From Thysanoteuthis rhombus (lineage: Eukaryota > Mollusca > Cephalopoda > Oegopsida > Thysanoteuthidae): a DNA stretch of 64,000 nt. Positions 45,673-57,545 of this stretch are shown here, piece by piece; positions within the stretch are counted from its first letter, which is position 1; each line of letters begins with the position of its first letter. A program made the translations under genes and the position numbers. The stretch spans positions 33,362,969 through 33,426,968 of the forward strand of contig OY735220.1 in NCBI GenBank assembly GCA_963457665.1, read 5' to 3'. The notes beneath the pieces were generated by a model. It had not been told where the DNA came from. It saw only the letters and a list, made by a program, of their open reading frames with translations, and searched no databases.

Positions 45673-46239
45673 GCCGAGAATCGACTTCTGGTGCTGGTTT
45701 ATACTAAGTTATCCTTACCACTGATTAGCCCCAGATATGTAGCAAGTATAGCTTAAGTACTGAGCCTAGTGTGAATTGAACTCACAAGCAATCGACTTAC
45801 TAATAATCGTCGTACGACATGCAGGGCGCCAAAGAAGAGGTCAGAAGGGACCCGAGATAGTTTTAAGTCGGGGACCTGAGAGTTGAACTTTCAAGTCGAT
45901 ACGATACGTCCATCAATGATATAGGTTGATATTTACCGGCGAGCAGTTATAGTACGGCATGTTCAAAGAGTTATATAAAATGAAAACAGAATGACTAAAG
46001 GACGAGGGTATTTGTAGGGAAGCCGAAAATAGCTGTGTACTGCCTCATAAATTTTTCTCTCGGATGCCCTTACGACAGATGGCCACATTCCATTACGACT
46101 TACCCTTCCTTTTCAACTATGGATAAATACCAGGGCAGTTAGAACCCTTCAGCCCCTGTAGAGCAGCACATTTCTGGGAGAAAATCCTGCAGCTTAGTAA
46201 CCATTATAGATAGTCCTAAGCCTGAGCAAGCAACATCAT

Positions 46240-46475
46240 CTTCAGTTTTTCAACGTCCGTCGTTGGATATAGACCTTCCCTAGGATTCGCCACACTTTTC
46301 TATCATGGACGTCCTGGAGCCAGTACTTTCTGAATTTGTCTGGCTCGTCTCTCCGTCTAATATTCTGCTGGCCTCAGTTGCGCATGTGATATCGGGGGAT
46401 CCATGTCGTGAGTCGCGATGTCCATCGGTTGTCTGCCATTCTTGCAACATGGCCAGCCCACTGCCATTTGAGATT
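46240..46475 (-). mobile_element. LINE 3' end, same family as 57188-57545
   Basis: Read on the minus strand it gives WAGHVARMADNRWTSRL, then FRKYWLQDVHDRKVW, with an internal stop between, and it finishes in a GATGATG-type tail. It matches the plus-strand copy at 57.3 kb through the whole length. Confidence 0.65.
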
Positions 46476-46809
46476 TTTTATGGATTCTATGAGGTCCATG
46501 ACTCTTGACCTCGTAAAATAAAACAAACAATTGCTACCGAGACCGCAGTAAAATGCCTCACAAAGAGTCGACAGGAATCATCATCCTTTCCGTTAGAGGA
46601 GCAAATAATAACTTTAACAGCGAAATAATTCGAGTTTTCGTAGTTAAATTCAATCTAGTTGAGGATAAGATTATAATTTTATACTAAATAACCTGGCTGC
46701 TGCAGGGTCAAACTCCTCTACTACTTCACTTCCGACTGAAGATGATACCTGCAACTTTCGTATCGTATATATAATAAAGAATTATTGAAAAATGTTATTT
46801 TTTTTTTTA

Positions 46810-47100
46810 GAGTAAATGTATTTAATGATTAGAATGAAATAAGCCCTTACGTATTTCAAACAAAAATTTTCGGAGACGTGTCGGACTTGGCGTTTTGGCT
46901 CAGTTGGTGTAAAGAGCTGCATGCTGATCACTTGGTCGGGATTTCAAATCTCTATTTTATACATCGGATCCGTTGAACATGACGGGACAGAAAACAGTGT
47001 TTTACTCTCCAAATTTAGTTGAGGATTACTCTTGCTCCTATTGTTACAGTAGTAAAATCAAGACCACTCCAGACCAGAGTTTGCCAAATATTCTTTGTGA
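46810..47100 (+). repeat. R4 tRNA-derived SINE, fullest copy
   Basis: The left end is like TTAATGATTAGAATGAAATA. It is followed by an A-box-like TTGGCTCAGTTGG and a B-box-like GGGATTTCAAATC about 33 bases later. A body then includes GACGGGACAGAAAACAGTG, TTAGTTGAGGATTACTCTTG and a tail near CCAGACCAGAGTTTGCC. The same order recurs in four other places in this window, which defines a roughly 290-base SINE family. Confidence 0.7.
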
Positions 47101-48059
47101 ATGTATGAGCTTCGGATTTTTATTCAAAATCAATTGTCATCACATTGGGAGATTCGTTAAAATGTGTACCGAACTTTCAGAAGAAAAAATTCAAAAGAAG
47201 AGGAAACCACTTAGGGCGCATGAAACCCTCGCATCGTCCCTGCCTATAACTTTCCAAAGCTTGAATTGTCGTTGGAAAAAAAGCCATTCTTCTTGAATCG
47301 TATTTTTCACAGCTCAGGCCTGACAATTGATCGATGGAAAGGAGAGGTTTTGGGGGTCGATTTCAAGACAATTATGAAGAATAACGTGTGTACACACGCA
47401 CACATATATGAGAGAGAGAGAGAGGGGGGAAGTTGAATAAATAAAAGAGTCGTAGTCATTCATCCCTGAAAAATTTTTGATTAAAAGAATAGTTATAAAA
47501 TAATCTGTATTCATTTCTTTCTTTTCATAGTCTGGCATAAGGCCAAAATAGTGGAGTACCTATCAGGACCGATGGCATATAATCAGAGGGTTTTACGAAC
47601 CATTGTCGTACGGCAAGCGCCCATAGATTTTTGTAACAATATGTGACCAGAAAAAAAAATCTATAATTGTATATCATTTTACGACGGTCGATTTTAGTTT
47701 AAACCATATAATTTAAAAACTTTTGAGTTTACGCAGCATCTAAAACGGTTCTAGCACATTCCAAATAGACAGTATATGTGGACAAAATTCACATATAGTT
47801 TCACCTTTCACTAAAAAAAGTAGGGTTTTGCACTCGCTCTCACTTCAATAATAATGATCAGATTTCTATCCACTTCTATATAATTCTAAAAGTCCGATTT
47901 GCCCAACCAAATTTGGTAACTTGATGAACCTTGGAGAAGGTCTTGAAGTTAGATATTCGACACCACAAGGCCAGCTTGTTGCGAATCATTCTTGAAGTTT
48001 TTTTTACTATTGTCTGACGGGAAGTTAACGTGACATTAGAAAATTGGAAAAATTGAAAG

Positions 48060-48570
48060 AGCTAAGAGAGCGTACGTTTCTGCCAAAGTCATTTTGACTA
48101 AGAACCGAATAAAATCAGTTTATAAATAGCAACGATGCAGGGAAGATTACTGTAAATCTACCCGGTTCCGTCCCCAAATTTAATCTATACTTCCTTAGCT
48201 CATGACCCAACCTTCGATAAAATGTCATTGAAATTCATTGAAACGTTGTGTGAACAATCATATACGAATATATAAATGTATGAAAAGAAAAAAAAATGCA
48301 TATCTTTTGATCGAAAGAATTCATGGATCCGCCCCTAAATGTAACAACTCCTTAGCCCATGTTGTTCCCTTCAGAATTCATTGAGAACTTTTGGTGACAT
48401 TGTGTATATCTATAACTCTGATACAGCCGAAATGACAATGATAAATTCATTGACCCATCCCTAATTTTGCACACTTTTTCCATTTCCCACCATTCCACAA
48501 AATTTAATTGAAATTGCTCGGGAACTTTTGGAGATATTGAGTTGATAGACAGATGAACGGACAGCCAGAT
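48060..48570 (+). repeat. Three successive R8 repeat pieces
   Basis: The core (CCCCAAATTTAATCTA, then AAAATGTCATTGAAATTCAT or its variants, then a GGAGATATTG-like end) appears at about 48160-48260, 48330-48410 and 48450-48560 in one orientation. Confidence 0.5.
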
Positions 48571-48619
48571 ATGAGTGAATACGAATACAAAATCGCCCAT
48601 AGAGGAGTACAACATTTTT

Positions 48620-49251
48620 TAAAAATAAAAAGTTAATTTCTTCAAAACCAAACATACATTTTATTATTATTTGTAGAGGAATATTACACAATCGAAACGG
48701 ACATTATCAGATATTATTTGTTACCAAACTCTACAGCATTGGAACTAATATGGATTTGTTGCAGTTCAAGATCTTGCTCAGACCGGTTACCGTCCGACAC
48801 TGAGAAGATAATGTTGACCGGAAAATAACTTTCCATGGATAAAAAAGGGTTTTAGTGTGTACTCATTTGTGGGTGATACTGTAGCTTTCCCTAACCCTTG
48901 AAGCTCTCGCTGAAAAAGAATCCAATCTCCACATGTAACTCCCAGTGGAGGAACATCTGTGTTTCAAATTAAAGGAAAGGGATCAAGTTGAGAAGAGAAA
49001 ACTTGAATATCAGTTCCTTCGTTACATTCAGCAAATCCTTACTCACTGTTTTTCTTTCTTGATGACATATCTCACGAGAAAGAGGGGGAAAAAAAAATGA
49101 AACTCAGCACGTATTTCGAAATGATGTGGTTAAGTGTTGCTTCCCGAAATCGGGCGGAGCTGGAGAATAATGCTGCAAACTTTATTTTCAATTTTGCATC
49201 TAAAATTGAGTCCCAAAACATCTGAAACATCTAGATTGCCCAGATATAGTG

Positions 49252-49286
<35 letters not shown>

Positions 49287-49960
49287 AGGAAATCTATGAC
49301 GTATCCTCAATAGATAAGAAGGGACTTTAATCGTCAATATTTACATTATTGAAATGTTGCTTTCTCTATAACTGTCATTTAAATTAACATAATAGATATT
49401 TTATAGCAATTTCTAACAATTAGAGAAAGAACATCTAAATTGGCAACACTGGGAAAAGAGAAACTTGAATTTCACGATGCTTGACATCATCCACTCACTA
49501 AGTAAGTTGATATCAAGCATTGTAGGTGGTACAGAGTAGATGACAAATAATAAGTAGGTCCCCCCACATATTCAAGACCGGCGCCTGACTATGGGTTTGG
49601 TTTGTGAGGAAATAGGCGAATGGCGCCCTGAAGTACGGGGCGTCTAGCGCTCAGTCATAGGCGTTGAGAGAAATCATTAAAAGGTAGATTTATACAAATG
49701 AGCGTTCCCAATCGACAATCGTAGAAAAAAAAAATCAATGAGACGAAAGTATTATTCTAGTTTCGTTGCTAAATAGAAATCCAAATACATCCGTGACTTC
49801 ATTCACGGATATTAACAAGTATAAATGTATCCGTACTTCGCTTAAAGGAATCACTCTAGTCTGTGTGTGCACCAAAACTAATAATCTAAAAAATTGATAC
49901 AAAAAAAAAAAAAAAAAGAAAAGAAAAATCGATCTTTTATCTAAAATTTGATGTCGGTTG
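48620..49960. other. No gene seen
   Basis: Holds the poly(A) run and a short palindrome TCCGTGACTTCATTCACGGA near 49791-49810. Otherwise nothing recognised. Confidence 0.4.
49254..49282. repeat. Poly(A) run
   Basis: Twenty-nine A in a row, without a recognised retroposed body directly 5' of it. Confidence 0.85.
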
Positions 49961-49962
49961 GA

Positions 49963-49964
<2 letters not shown>

Positions 49965-50004
<40 letters not shown>

Positions 50005-50046
50005 ACATATGCACACATACATACATACATACATACATACATACAT
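49965..50046. repeat. Compound (AT)n-(ACAT)n microsatellite
   Basis: About 42 bases of AT with one slip, then ACATAC units up to ACATGG. No gene nearby. Confidence 0.9.
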
Positions 50047-50204
50047 GGTCGGTGCAAGGGTTTCATGCACCTTCATACACCCTAGCGAGACTTGAAATTT
50101 GCACCCCCAGTTGAATCTAACGACAGTTGTTTTTTTTGTTTTTTTTTTTACTTTTGAAGTGCGTCCTAAGGATATTTGCGCCCAAGGCGACCAGTGTTTC
50201 TGAA

Positions 50205-50490
50205 TAGTTTGAGTAGTTTCTTCACATTTTCTTACGTTGATTAATTCACTACTTCAACGGTCTGAATACTTTGAATTATTGTTTAGGTCTAGTAAACATC
50301 ATTTTAACTTTTTATTAAAGAGTGACTGAACACGTTGAAGAGGAAGAGTCTGTTTTAAATGGCAAATACGTGGTACTTTTATCGGCAAAATTGTTACTTA
50401 TAAGTGGAAAAGACTATTGTCAGTGACAGAGAAACTAACAGAAAAAGTCAGACTGTCCATTATATAAAGATACTGCGATAATTCGTCTGC
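50205..50490 (+). repeat. R7 repeat copy
   Basis: Contains TTCTTCACATTTTCTTACGT, TTTTTATTAAAGAGTGACTG, TTTTATCGGCAAAATTGTTA and GACAGAGAAACTAACAGAAA in the order seen at 9.7 kb. A shorter piece recurs at about 35885-36000. Confidence 0.55.
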
Positions 50491-50494
50491 CTAC

Positions 50495-51480
50495 TTTGAA
50501 AATCGGCATTCGATATCCTGGGTTCTGCATGGAATCGCACGTAGACGTCTGGTACAGCTAGGTAAACGCAACTGTCGCGGCTACCAAACACGGCAATATT
50601 CAGGTTCTTGAAAAGTAGTAACTGTCAATGTTGACGCAAATGTGGACTGACAAAGAAAAAGGAGTTCACCACTAATTGGTAGAATTGAACCTAGAACCAC
50701 ACGGCTGCATGAGCTTGGAACAATTTATGCGGAGGTACATTTCGAAGAACTTGACTATCGAAGATTTTTAAAAGAAGATATCTACCTATAGCGGAATGGC
50801 AGAGGCGACGCAAGGCCCGACTGCGCCCAACAGGCCTTTTTTTTAAAAAAGATAATTTTTAGATTTAAGTTATTTTATTTCATTTTCTAGAGTTCCTCTA
50901 ATATATCGTACCCCAGAGCTACGTCCCCAGCAGTTGCAGGGTCTGGCAGGTGCAACACACCACCTCTGTAGAGGAATTGCCTGAAGAGTTACACAGTTAC
51001 TAGTTACACAGGAACCCATCCTCTCGTTCAAACCGAAAGGAAGAAGAAAAAAGGGGCTTATGGGTGAACCAATTCCCTTACTATACGAGCCACTACCTAG
51101 TACTGCGATTAAGTCATCGCTGTTTACTTCGAGTCGCTGACGTGTATTCATTCTATATAAGCGCGAAAAATATCTGAATAAAGTTTTAAAAACAATGAAA
51201 AGGCCTGCAAAGAGTTTTTGCTTGTGTGCACTTGCTTTGATTATCAAGTTGGGGAGTAAGAAAAACAAAACAAATAAATTTCACAGGGTTTACTGTACAA
51301 AAACGAAGCCTCCCTTTTAAATAAATAAAAAAAAAAGAGTTGGATAGAGAGTGAGAGTTTTGGCTGTGTTCGACGAAGAAAGTTTTAAATGAAAATAAAC
51401 TTTCCTGTAAATATGAGAAAATAAGCGAGCCTGTCGCCAAACGTTGCTTTAAATAAAGACGAGAATAGAGACAGAAGGCG
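50495..51480. other. No firm gene seen
   Basis: A minus-strand frame of 132 codons (51268-50870) includes MNTRQRLEVNSDDLIAVLGS but has no domain I can assign. TCTATATAAGCG near 51152 and AATAAAG near 51177 on the plus strand look like promoter and poly(A) signals at mobile-element spacing; no element body was found. Confidence 0.25.
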
Positions 51481-51884
51481 GAATCTTAGTGAATTCTTTT
51501 TTTTTTAGAAAGAACAAAGAAAGTAATACGGATCATGCAGGTTAAGTGGGTATAAAGTTAGTAGAAAATAAAAATTTCCTACCAGGAAAAAGCAGAGATA
51601 AATCCTTTGAGAGAAAAGGGTTTTTTTTCCGATTCTTCCCCCAGAGTAAGAGACGATGTTATCCTCGCTGTCAGCCAACGCGTTGTCACTGTTGTGCTGG
51701 GTGCACGCAGCTGTCACGAAGAACACGTCGCTGTCAAGATCGCCGGAGCTGACTAATCGTCACATCAGAATTCAACGACTTAGAATTGGAAAAAAATTGA
51801 AGCACCGCTGTTACCGCTTATTCAAATCTTTTTACGCTTTCAATCAAGCGGATAGAAAATATTGTAGGTGTTCTTTTCTTCTTT

Positions 51885-52143
51885 TCTTTCTTTCTTTCTT
51901 TCTCCCCCCCCCACTAATATTTCATATAGGAGAGTGGATATTGCGGTCACATTATCTTCCCGGGAGGGAATCGTATCTGGGACAAAACTTTCGGATTAAA
52001 AGCGGGGGAGAGTGGGAGGGAGAGGAAGGAAGAAAAAAAAAAGAAAGAGAAGGAAAAAAGAAAGAAAGAGAAGGAAGGAAGAAAAAAAAAAGAAAGAGAA
52101 GGAAGAAAGAAAGAAAGAAAGAGAAGGAAGGAAGAAAAAAAAG
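51885..52143. repeat. Pyrimidine then polypurine tract
   Basis: (CTTT)n plus a C run at 51885-51912. From 52007 to 52143 there is an almost unbroken G/A strand of AAAG and GGAAG units. The long open frames here exist only because purine runs rarely form stop codons. Confidence 0.85.
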
Positions 52144-52319
52144 GGATGCTGACATTGGCGATCAATGTACCTGTAACTGATATTTAGATTTCTCTAATTT
52201 ACTCGGGTGTTGATACCTATATTTTTCGATTCTACCCCTTCCATTGGACAATGTATCCACAGGTATACCCCACTTTTGCGAAAAACTGCCGAAAAACAAC
52301 TAGCGTTTGTTTTGCAGCT

Positions 52320-52500
52320 GGCCGTCCTGGAGGCAGCACACACCCTCTTCCTCTCTCTCCTACACCCTGTATTTCCAACCATCCAAATATCTGACGACTC
52401 AACCCAACATACCACCATTGGGGATCTGGAAACTCTAAAAAAAAAAAATTAGTATACAAGTTAAGTGTAATTGCTTCTTCGCTTTACGCGATTTCCGGAT
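52320..52500 (+). repeat. R6 repeat copy
   Basis: Contains GGCAGCACACACCC, TTGGGGATCTGGAAACTCTA and AATTGCTTCTTCGCTTTACG, in the same order as at 54.5 kb. Confidence 0.5.
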
Positions 52501-52504
52501 TGTG

Positions 52505-52507
<3 letters not shown>

Positions 52508-52548
<41 letters not shown>
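52508..52548. repeat. (AT)n microsatellite
   Basis: About 20 uninterrupted AT units between an R6 copy and an R2 copy. Confidence 0.9.
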
Positions 52549-52551
<3 letters not shown>

Positions 52552-52574
52552 CTGGTTTGTCACTCAGGAGAAAC

Positions 52575-52960
52575 CGTCGCGAGACTTATGTCTTTCGGTA
52601 GCATACCGTGTTGGGGGTGTGCAAATTAAAAATTGAAAAAAAGGGGGGGGGGATCAATAGATGAATTATTTCTCACGCATTTTGTTGGCCAGTGATCCCT
52701 GAAAAATCTGAATTTTCAAGGAACAAGCGTGAATGCAGTCCGTAAAAAACAAAAACAAAAACAAAAACAAAAACAAAAAAAACAAACTACGGGATCAATT
52801 TAGAATGTATTGTAAATTTAGGGGTCAATTTTCAAAACACAAAAAATCTGTTTTTTTTCTTGACATAATAAAGAGAAATATTTAAAATTTCATCTCTGTA
52901 GCACACTTGGTACGGCCTATACGCGTGATACATCCATCCATCCATTCATCCATCCATAGA
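52575..52960 (+). repeat. R2 interspersed repeat copy with (AAAAAC)n insertion
   Basis: Shares ATGTCTTTCGGTAGCATACC, AAGCGTGAATGCAG and ACTACGGGATCAATTTAGAA, then GCGTGATACATCCATCCATC. An AAAAAC run interrupts it at about 52744-52783. Confidence 0.55.
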
Positions 52961-53195
52961 GCTATTTCTTTTACAGGCGATACACAAATGCCCTTAAAAT
53001 ATAGGGACAAGCTTCAATAAACATTCATAGCTGAACTGACATACAAAAGAAATTGAGAGGAAAGCTAACTTCTCCTTTTTATGAGAAAGAAAAGAAAAAA
53101 AGAAAAAAAGATTATGTAACCCTCGTCTAACCGACACAACCCTTTGACAAGACTGTCACCAACCACCGTGAGTTGACCGTAAAAAATCCAAACAG

Positions 53196-53460
53196 GTTAG
53201 GTTAGTCACTCAATACTGTCATGCGACCAATGTCTTTTGGCGGCATGTCGTTTTATAAGTGATCAATTGAAAGATGAGAAAAAGGGGTGAATTAATGAAT
53301 AAGTTACTTCACTAGCCTTTTGTTGGGTAATGATCACTATAAAAAAAAAACAAGCGTGAAAGCTGTCGGACACAAACTAATGGACCTATTCAGCATGAAA
53401 TTACGTTGTAAATTGAAACCTCCCACTAAAAACGTATTGTGGATGGGGGTAAAAAAAGAA
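53196..53460 (+). repeat. R2 interspersed repeat, reference copy
   Basis: Begins TTAGTCACTCAATACTGTCA and continues with CCAATGTCTTTTGGCGGCAT, TGGGTAATGATCACTATAAA and GGACACAAACTAATGGACC. Ends near the CCCACTAAAAACG segment. Confidence 0.6.
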
Positions 53461-53699
53461 AGTTTGGTAATAGTTTTGGTTTGGTGGCCCGACTGAAATG
53501 AATTTCTGTAATCTTTTCCAAAATATTTCAAATTGTAAATGGGTTTCTACGCCAAGGCTCAAAATGGGTCCAATTCTTTTGGAACCATTGCAAATGCAGT
53601 GTTGATGAGACTCGTTCACTGGAGTTAAGAAAGGGGAGAGTGGAGTTAAAACAAAAAAACTAAATCGTTAGTTCTATAAAAACTGTAGTCGAACTTTCA

Positions 53700-53800
53700 G
53701 AAAATTCATTTAAATGTTAGTTATCCATTGCAAGATAAAATCCCTTGTCCATTGCAAGATAACCCATTGCAAGCAATCCATTCCAAGATAAAACCCCTGA
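53700..53800 (+). repeat. Short direct repeats (CCATTGCAAGATAA)
   Basis: CCATTGCAAGATAAAATCCC, CCATTGCAAGATAACC, CCATTGCAAG and CCATTCCAAGATAAAACCCC occur within 100 bases, as a tiny irregular minisatellite. Confidence 0.7.
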
Positions 53801-53984
53801 CTCACAGAGTGAACTGAGTTGTCTTTGATCACAATAGAACGAACTTTTTTGAATTAATTGCGTTGAAAGAATTTCCCGTCAATGGCTGTTAATAGTTTAA
53901 GTCTGAGGAATAATTGAAAGTAAAATAATTTCATAAAGATTAAATTTTATAAAGTCAAAAAAGTGTTTTGATTGATACTTGATA

Positions 53985-54085
53985 AACTTAGCTTTGTCTG
54001 GCACAGGGCCACGTAGTTGGAGCACTTAATGAGAATCGGATTATAATTGTCTCATTATGCCTACTTGGTAAACATTGCACAAGGA
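53985..54085 (+). repeat. R9 repeat copy
   Basis: TTTGTCTGGCACAGGGCCAC, GAGCACTTAATGAGAATCGG and TGCCTACTTGGTAAACATTG. The beginning matches the 47.5 kb copy and the middle matches the 23.1 kb copy. Confidence 0.4.
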
Positions 54086-54469
54086 TGTGAATTTGCAAAA
54101 AAAAAGGATTGGTGATTAAAAACATGACAAAAAAAAACGAACAGCAGCAACAAAAAAAAACAAAACAAAACAAACAAAAAAAACAGAAAAAAAACGAAGC
54201 AAAACGTATAACAGCCTCACACTCGAAAACGTGAAATAGGTCCACTCCTTCAGCCATCTGAATCCACTCGGACATTTCCGCGAATACTGGACAAAGATGA
54301 CCACCAACCAATCTTCTGATTATCAAAAGATGAAAGTATGAATGAGCTGCTATTCCTAGACCCATTTATTTAGAATGTTTTCCTTTATCTAAGCTCGCCT
54401 AAGAGCCATCCTCGAAAGTTTGCTTTATGTCACTTCTTTGCTTTTGAGCGTTTGCTTTATAGAGAGCCG

Positions 54470-54650
54470 TCATTCAGGCAGCACCCACCATTTTCTTTCA
54501 TCTCCTACACCCCATACCATCCTTCGCCCAAAACTCCAACGACCCAGTCTAACATACCATCAGCATCATTTTGGGGATCTCAGAACGCTAAAAAAGATTC
54601 CTACATGAATTAATGGCAATTACTTCTTCGCTTTACGTGATTTTGGCGAA
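54470..54650 (+). repeat. R6 repeat copy
   Basis: Contains GGCAGCACCCACC, TTTGGGGATCTCAGAACGCT, CTACATGAATTAATGGCAAT and TACTTCTTCGCTTTACGTGA. Confidence 0.5.
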
Positions 54651-55609
54651 CGAAAAGTTTTTATAGAAACAATGAGCACAATGTTAAGTCACTTCCTATT
54701 CATAAAATTTATATTATGATTATTTGCTTATTCCTCTCATTTTCTTATTGAGAACTGTATTTAGAGTTTATTATGATTGGAAATATCTTCTTTGGACAGG
54801 TATTTTGTCAATTTATACCTAATCAAATTAATTACTCGAAAACCAGTGGTCTGATTGGACAGGAAATTGCTTTATTCTCCATGAACAATTCATGGGTATT
54901 ACGCAAACAAAAAACACTCTCTACAAGGCGCTGTCTTTGCTGTGTAACAGTAACAAACCAATAAACCTACAGAGAAATAAGCAGGAACTGGACCCTTATA
55001 TTACAGATGGACATTTACAATTACTTATTTTAGATTTTACAAGAATTTGATCGATCAGACTCCACCCAGTAGCAAATGGGGAAAGTCTGCCTTATCGATT
55101 TTTTCATAGATTAAAACCTTAACGTCTTTTGGCAGCATGCTGTGTAGGGGTGAACTGTTCTTAATAAAACTTAATGCTCGGTAGAAAAAAAAAAAAGGAA
55201 AGCCAACAATATGGTATGAAATCGGACGTTTCCACCCGCAGGTGAATTCGCGTCAACTCTCTGTTATCAACATGACACTAAGTGTGGAACGTAGTATCGT
55301 GTGCCTAACCACTAATCTTGAGATATTTATCAAACATTTGAAGATCTATTTCCTGTTCAGTCCTACAGTGAGAGCTTATTTGATACCTCTCTGCTAACCA
55401 CACACACAACCCACCCTACCATGATTTCTTTGTACACTTAAAATCCACTCAGTTTAATCGGTAATCAGTAAGATCGCTCCCTGCAATACGAACTCTATAT
55501 AATATCTCCTGTATCTTCATTACACTTTTCTTGAAAAAACGCCAGAATGAACTTGCGAAACGTCAAAATAGACTAAAGAAATCTCGTTTGTATAAAGCAT
55601 AGTCTTCTT

Positions 55610-55612
<3 letters not shown>

Positions 55613-55671
<59 letters not shown>
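55613..55671. repeat. (AT)n microsatellite
   Basis: About 29 AT units, uninterrupted. Confidence 0.9.
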
Positions 55672-55674
<3 letters not shown>

Positions 55675-55989
55675 ATACAAAAAAGGGCTCAGACTTTACA
55701 AGTATTACAGAGTAAGCCATTAAATGTGATCAACAGATTGGAACTGAAGGGAATAGTTATTCGGGTAGTTTAAAGAACCATAAGCATCTACTAGTTAAGA
55801 CAACCACCCACTCAAACATTCAAGAGAATCATATTTGTTCGTCTTTGGACGCGTTTGAAATAGAAGAAAATGAAAAGTCATGGTTTGCTAAACACAAAAA
55901 CGACTCTGTGCTGATAACGACGTTTAGAAGTTAGATTTGGCAACTGATATCACTGTGATGATTGAGTTTTTATTTCGATATGCTTCAAT

Positions 55990-55992
<3 letters not shown>

Positions 55993-56078
<86 letters not shown>
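55993..56078. repeat. Compound (AC)n-(AT)n microsatellite
   Basis: AC units from 55993 to about 56045 run straight into AT units to 56078. Confidence 0.9.
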
Positions 56079-56079
<1 letters not shown>

Positions 56080-56081
<2 letters not shown>

Positions 56082-57180
56082 GTGACTCAACCTTTCAACA
56101 GTGACTCCAGGTTTCCAATGAACAATTCACTGATTAGTTATTTGGGTCACTAGGTTGGAACTTGCAAAGGCTTTACCAACTGGAAAACAGATGTACACTT
56201 CGAAGCGAAAAAATGAGCCAAGCACTTACCATCACTTATAAGAACTCAACACCATAAAGAACATATGGGCTCAAATAAAGGCTGAATTTGGAAACACTGA
56301 CCAATTGTGAGAAGCAATCAGAAATAAATGGAACAATATTGTGCAGCATTCTGTAATTTCTGAAGGAAAACTAGGGAAAAAATATCTCATACTGAATCGT
56401 ACTCTGCATAAAAACACTGTACTCACTATTGTATAACATTGCTGAATATTTCATCTATAAGTTTTAAAATGAGGGAGTGATTGCAAAAATAAATTGATTT
56501 TAAAAAGCTTCAAATATTCACAAAAATCCTGCCTTTTCAATTAATTAATTTGATCGTGGAAAAACTACAACGAATCGAAATAATTCCTTGATTTCATTAA
56601 GTCAAATACAGTAATACCTCGATATCTTTCTGGAAACGTTCCTAAAAATGCGGCGGTAAACGAGACAGCGTGGTCATTATAATAGGACAGAAATAGTTTC
56701 ATAATTTCATAGATGTTAGTACACAATTATTATCATAATATAAATAGTGCTATCTCACCTGAAATATTGTGCCAGCAATCATCTCAAGATATATGATTTC
56801 GATGTTGAGCCTTAACAATTTGAATGGATTAGAGCTGCGTATCTTATCTGGTATCTACTTTCAGGTCCCAATGTATATAGCAACATGATAAATTATTGTG
56901 TAAGTATATTTGTTAATTTTCATACACATCTTACATTGACCAAAATGTAAAGTATACAGTTATTTTGGAGACTATCTACGATTCTGTCTCTCATCAGTAT
57001 TTATTCCTGTAATTTAACATTACTAAATTTATTACGAAAAATATCTGAAAAAGAGCGTTATGGCAAATCAGCGCTAAGTGGGGTAACTCAAAGCGGAGTA
57101 ATACTAAACGAGGTAGTGCTAAGCGTGGGGTTACTGAATTATTTCGCTTTTCCAAGTTCGTTATCTTGGGTTTTATAAGT
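56080..57180. other. No gene seen
   Basis: AT-rich sequence. The stretch at 57050-57130 has short near-repeats (GCGCTAAGTGGGGTAA, GTGCTAAGCGTGGGGTTA). Nothing else recognised before the LINE fragment. Confidence 0.4.
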
Positions 57181-57187
57181 ATTTAAT

Positions 57188-57545
57188 CGGCTGCAGCCTG
57201 TGCATGAGAGAATCATGCTCAACCTTGCATGGAGAGATCACAAGCGCAGTACATAAGAAAGAAAACGGGAGTCGGAGACATCTTAGAAACTATTAAAAAA
57301 ACTCAAATAGCAATGGACAGGCCATGATGCAAGAATGAAAGACAACCGATGGACATCACGGCTAACAACATGTATCCCCAGAGACCAAATGAGAAACCGA
57401 GGACGACAGAACACACGATGGGGAGATGAACGAGACAAATTCAGGAAATACTGGCTCCGCGACGCCCGTGATAGGGAATTGTGGCAAATCCTGGGGAAGG
57501 TCCATGTCCAATGACGGACGTTAAAAGACGGATGATGAATGATCA
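57188..57545 (+). mobile_element. LINE 3' end (reverse-transcriptase C-terminal region), decayed
   Basis: Pieces translate as typical non-LTR retrotransposon C-terminal sequence: a segment with HERIMLNLAWRDHKR, then TGHDARMKDNRW, PRDQMRNRGRQNTRWGDE and FRKYWLRDARDRELW. There is a frameshift near 57310 and an in-frame stop after KVHVQ. The copy ends in the GATGATGAAT tail seen at the other copies in this window. Clade not assigned. Confidence 0.7.

Noticed and set aside
50015-50046. CRISPR-like or telomeric repeat array
   Set aside because: It is a plain ACAT tetranucleotide microsatellite without spacers.
50870-51268. Terminal repeat of an LTR element, from the TATATAAG and AATAAAG spacing
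   Set aside because: No second copy, no primer-binding site and no internal coding sequence were found, so the label is not supported.
51656-52180. 174-codon plus-strand open frame
   Set aside because: Most of its length is the polypurine tract, where stop codons rarely arise; the resulting Lys/Glu/Arg run is not a protein signature.
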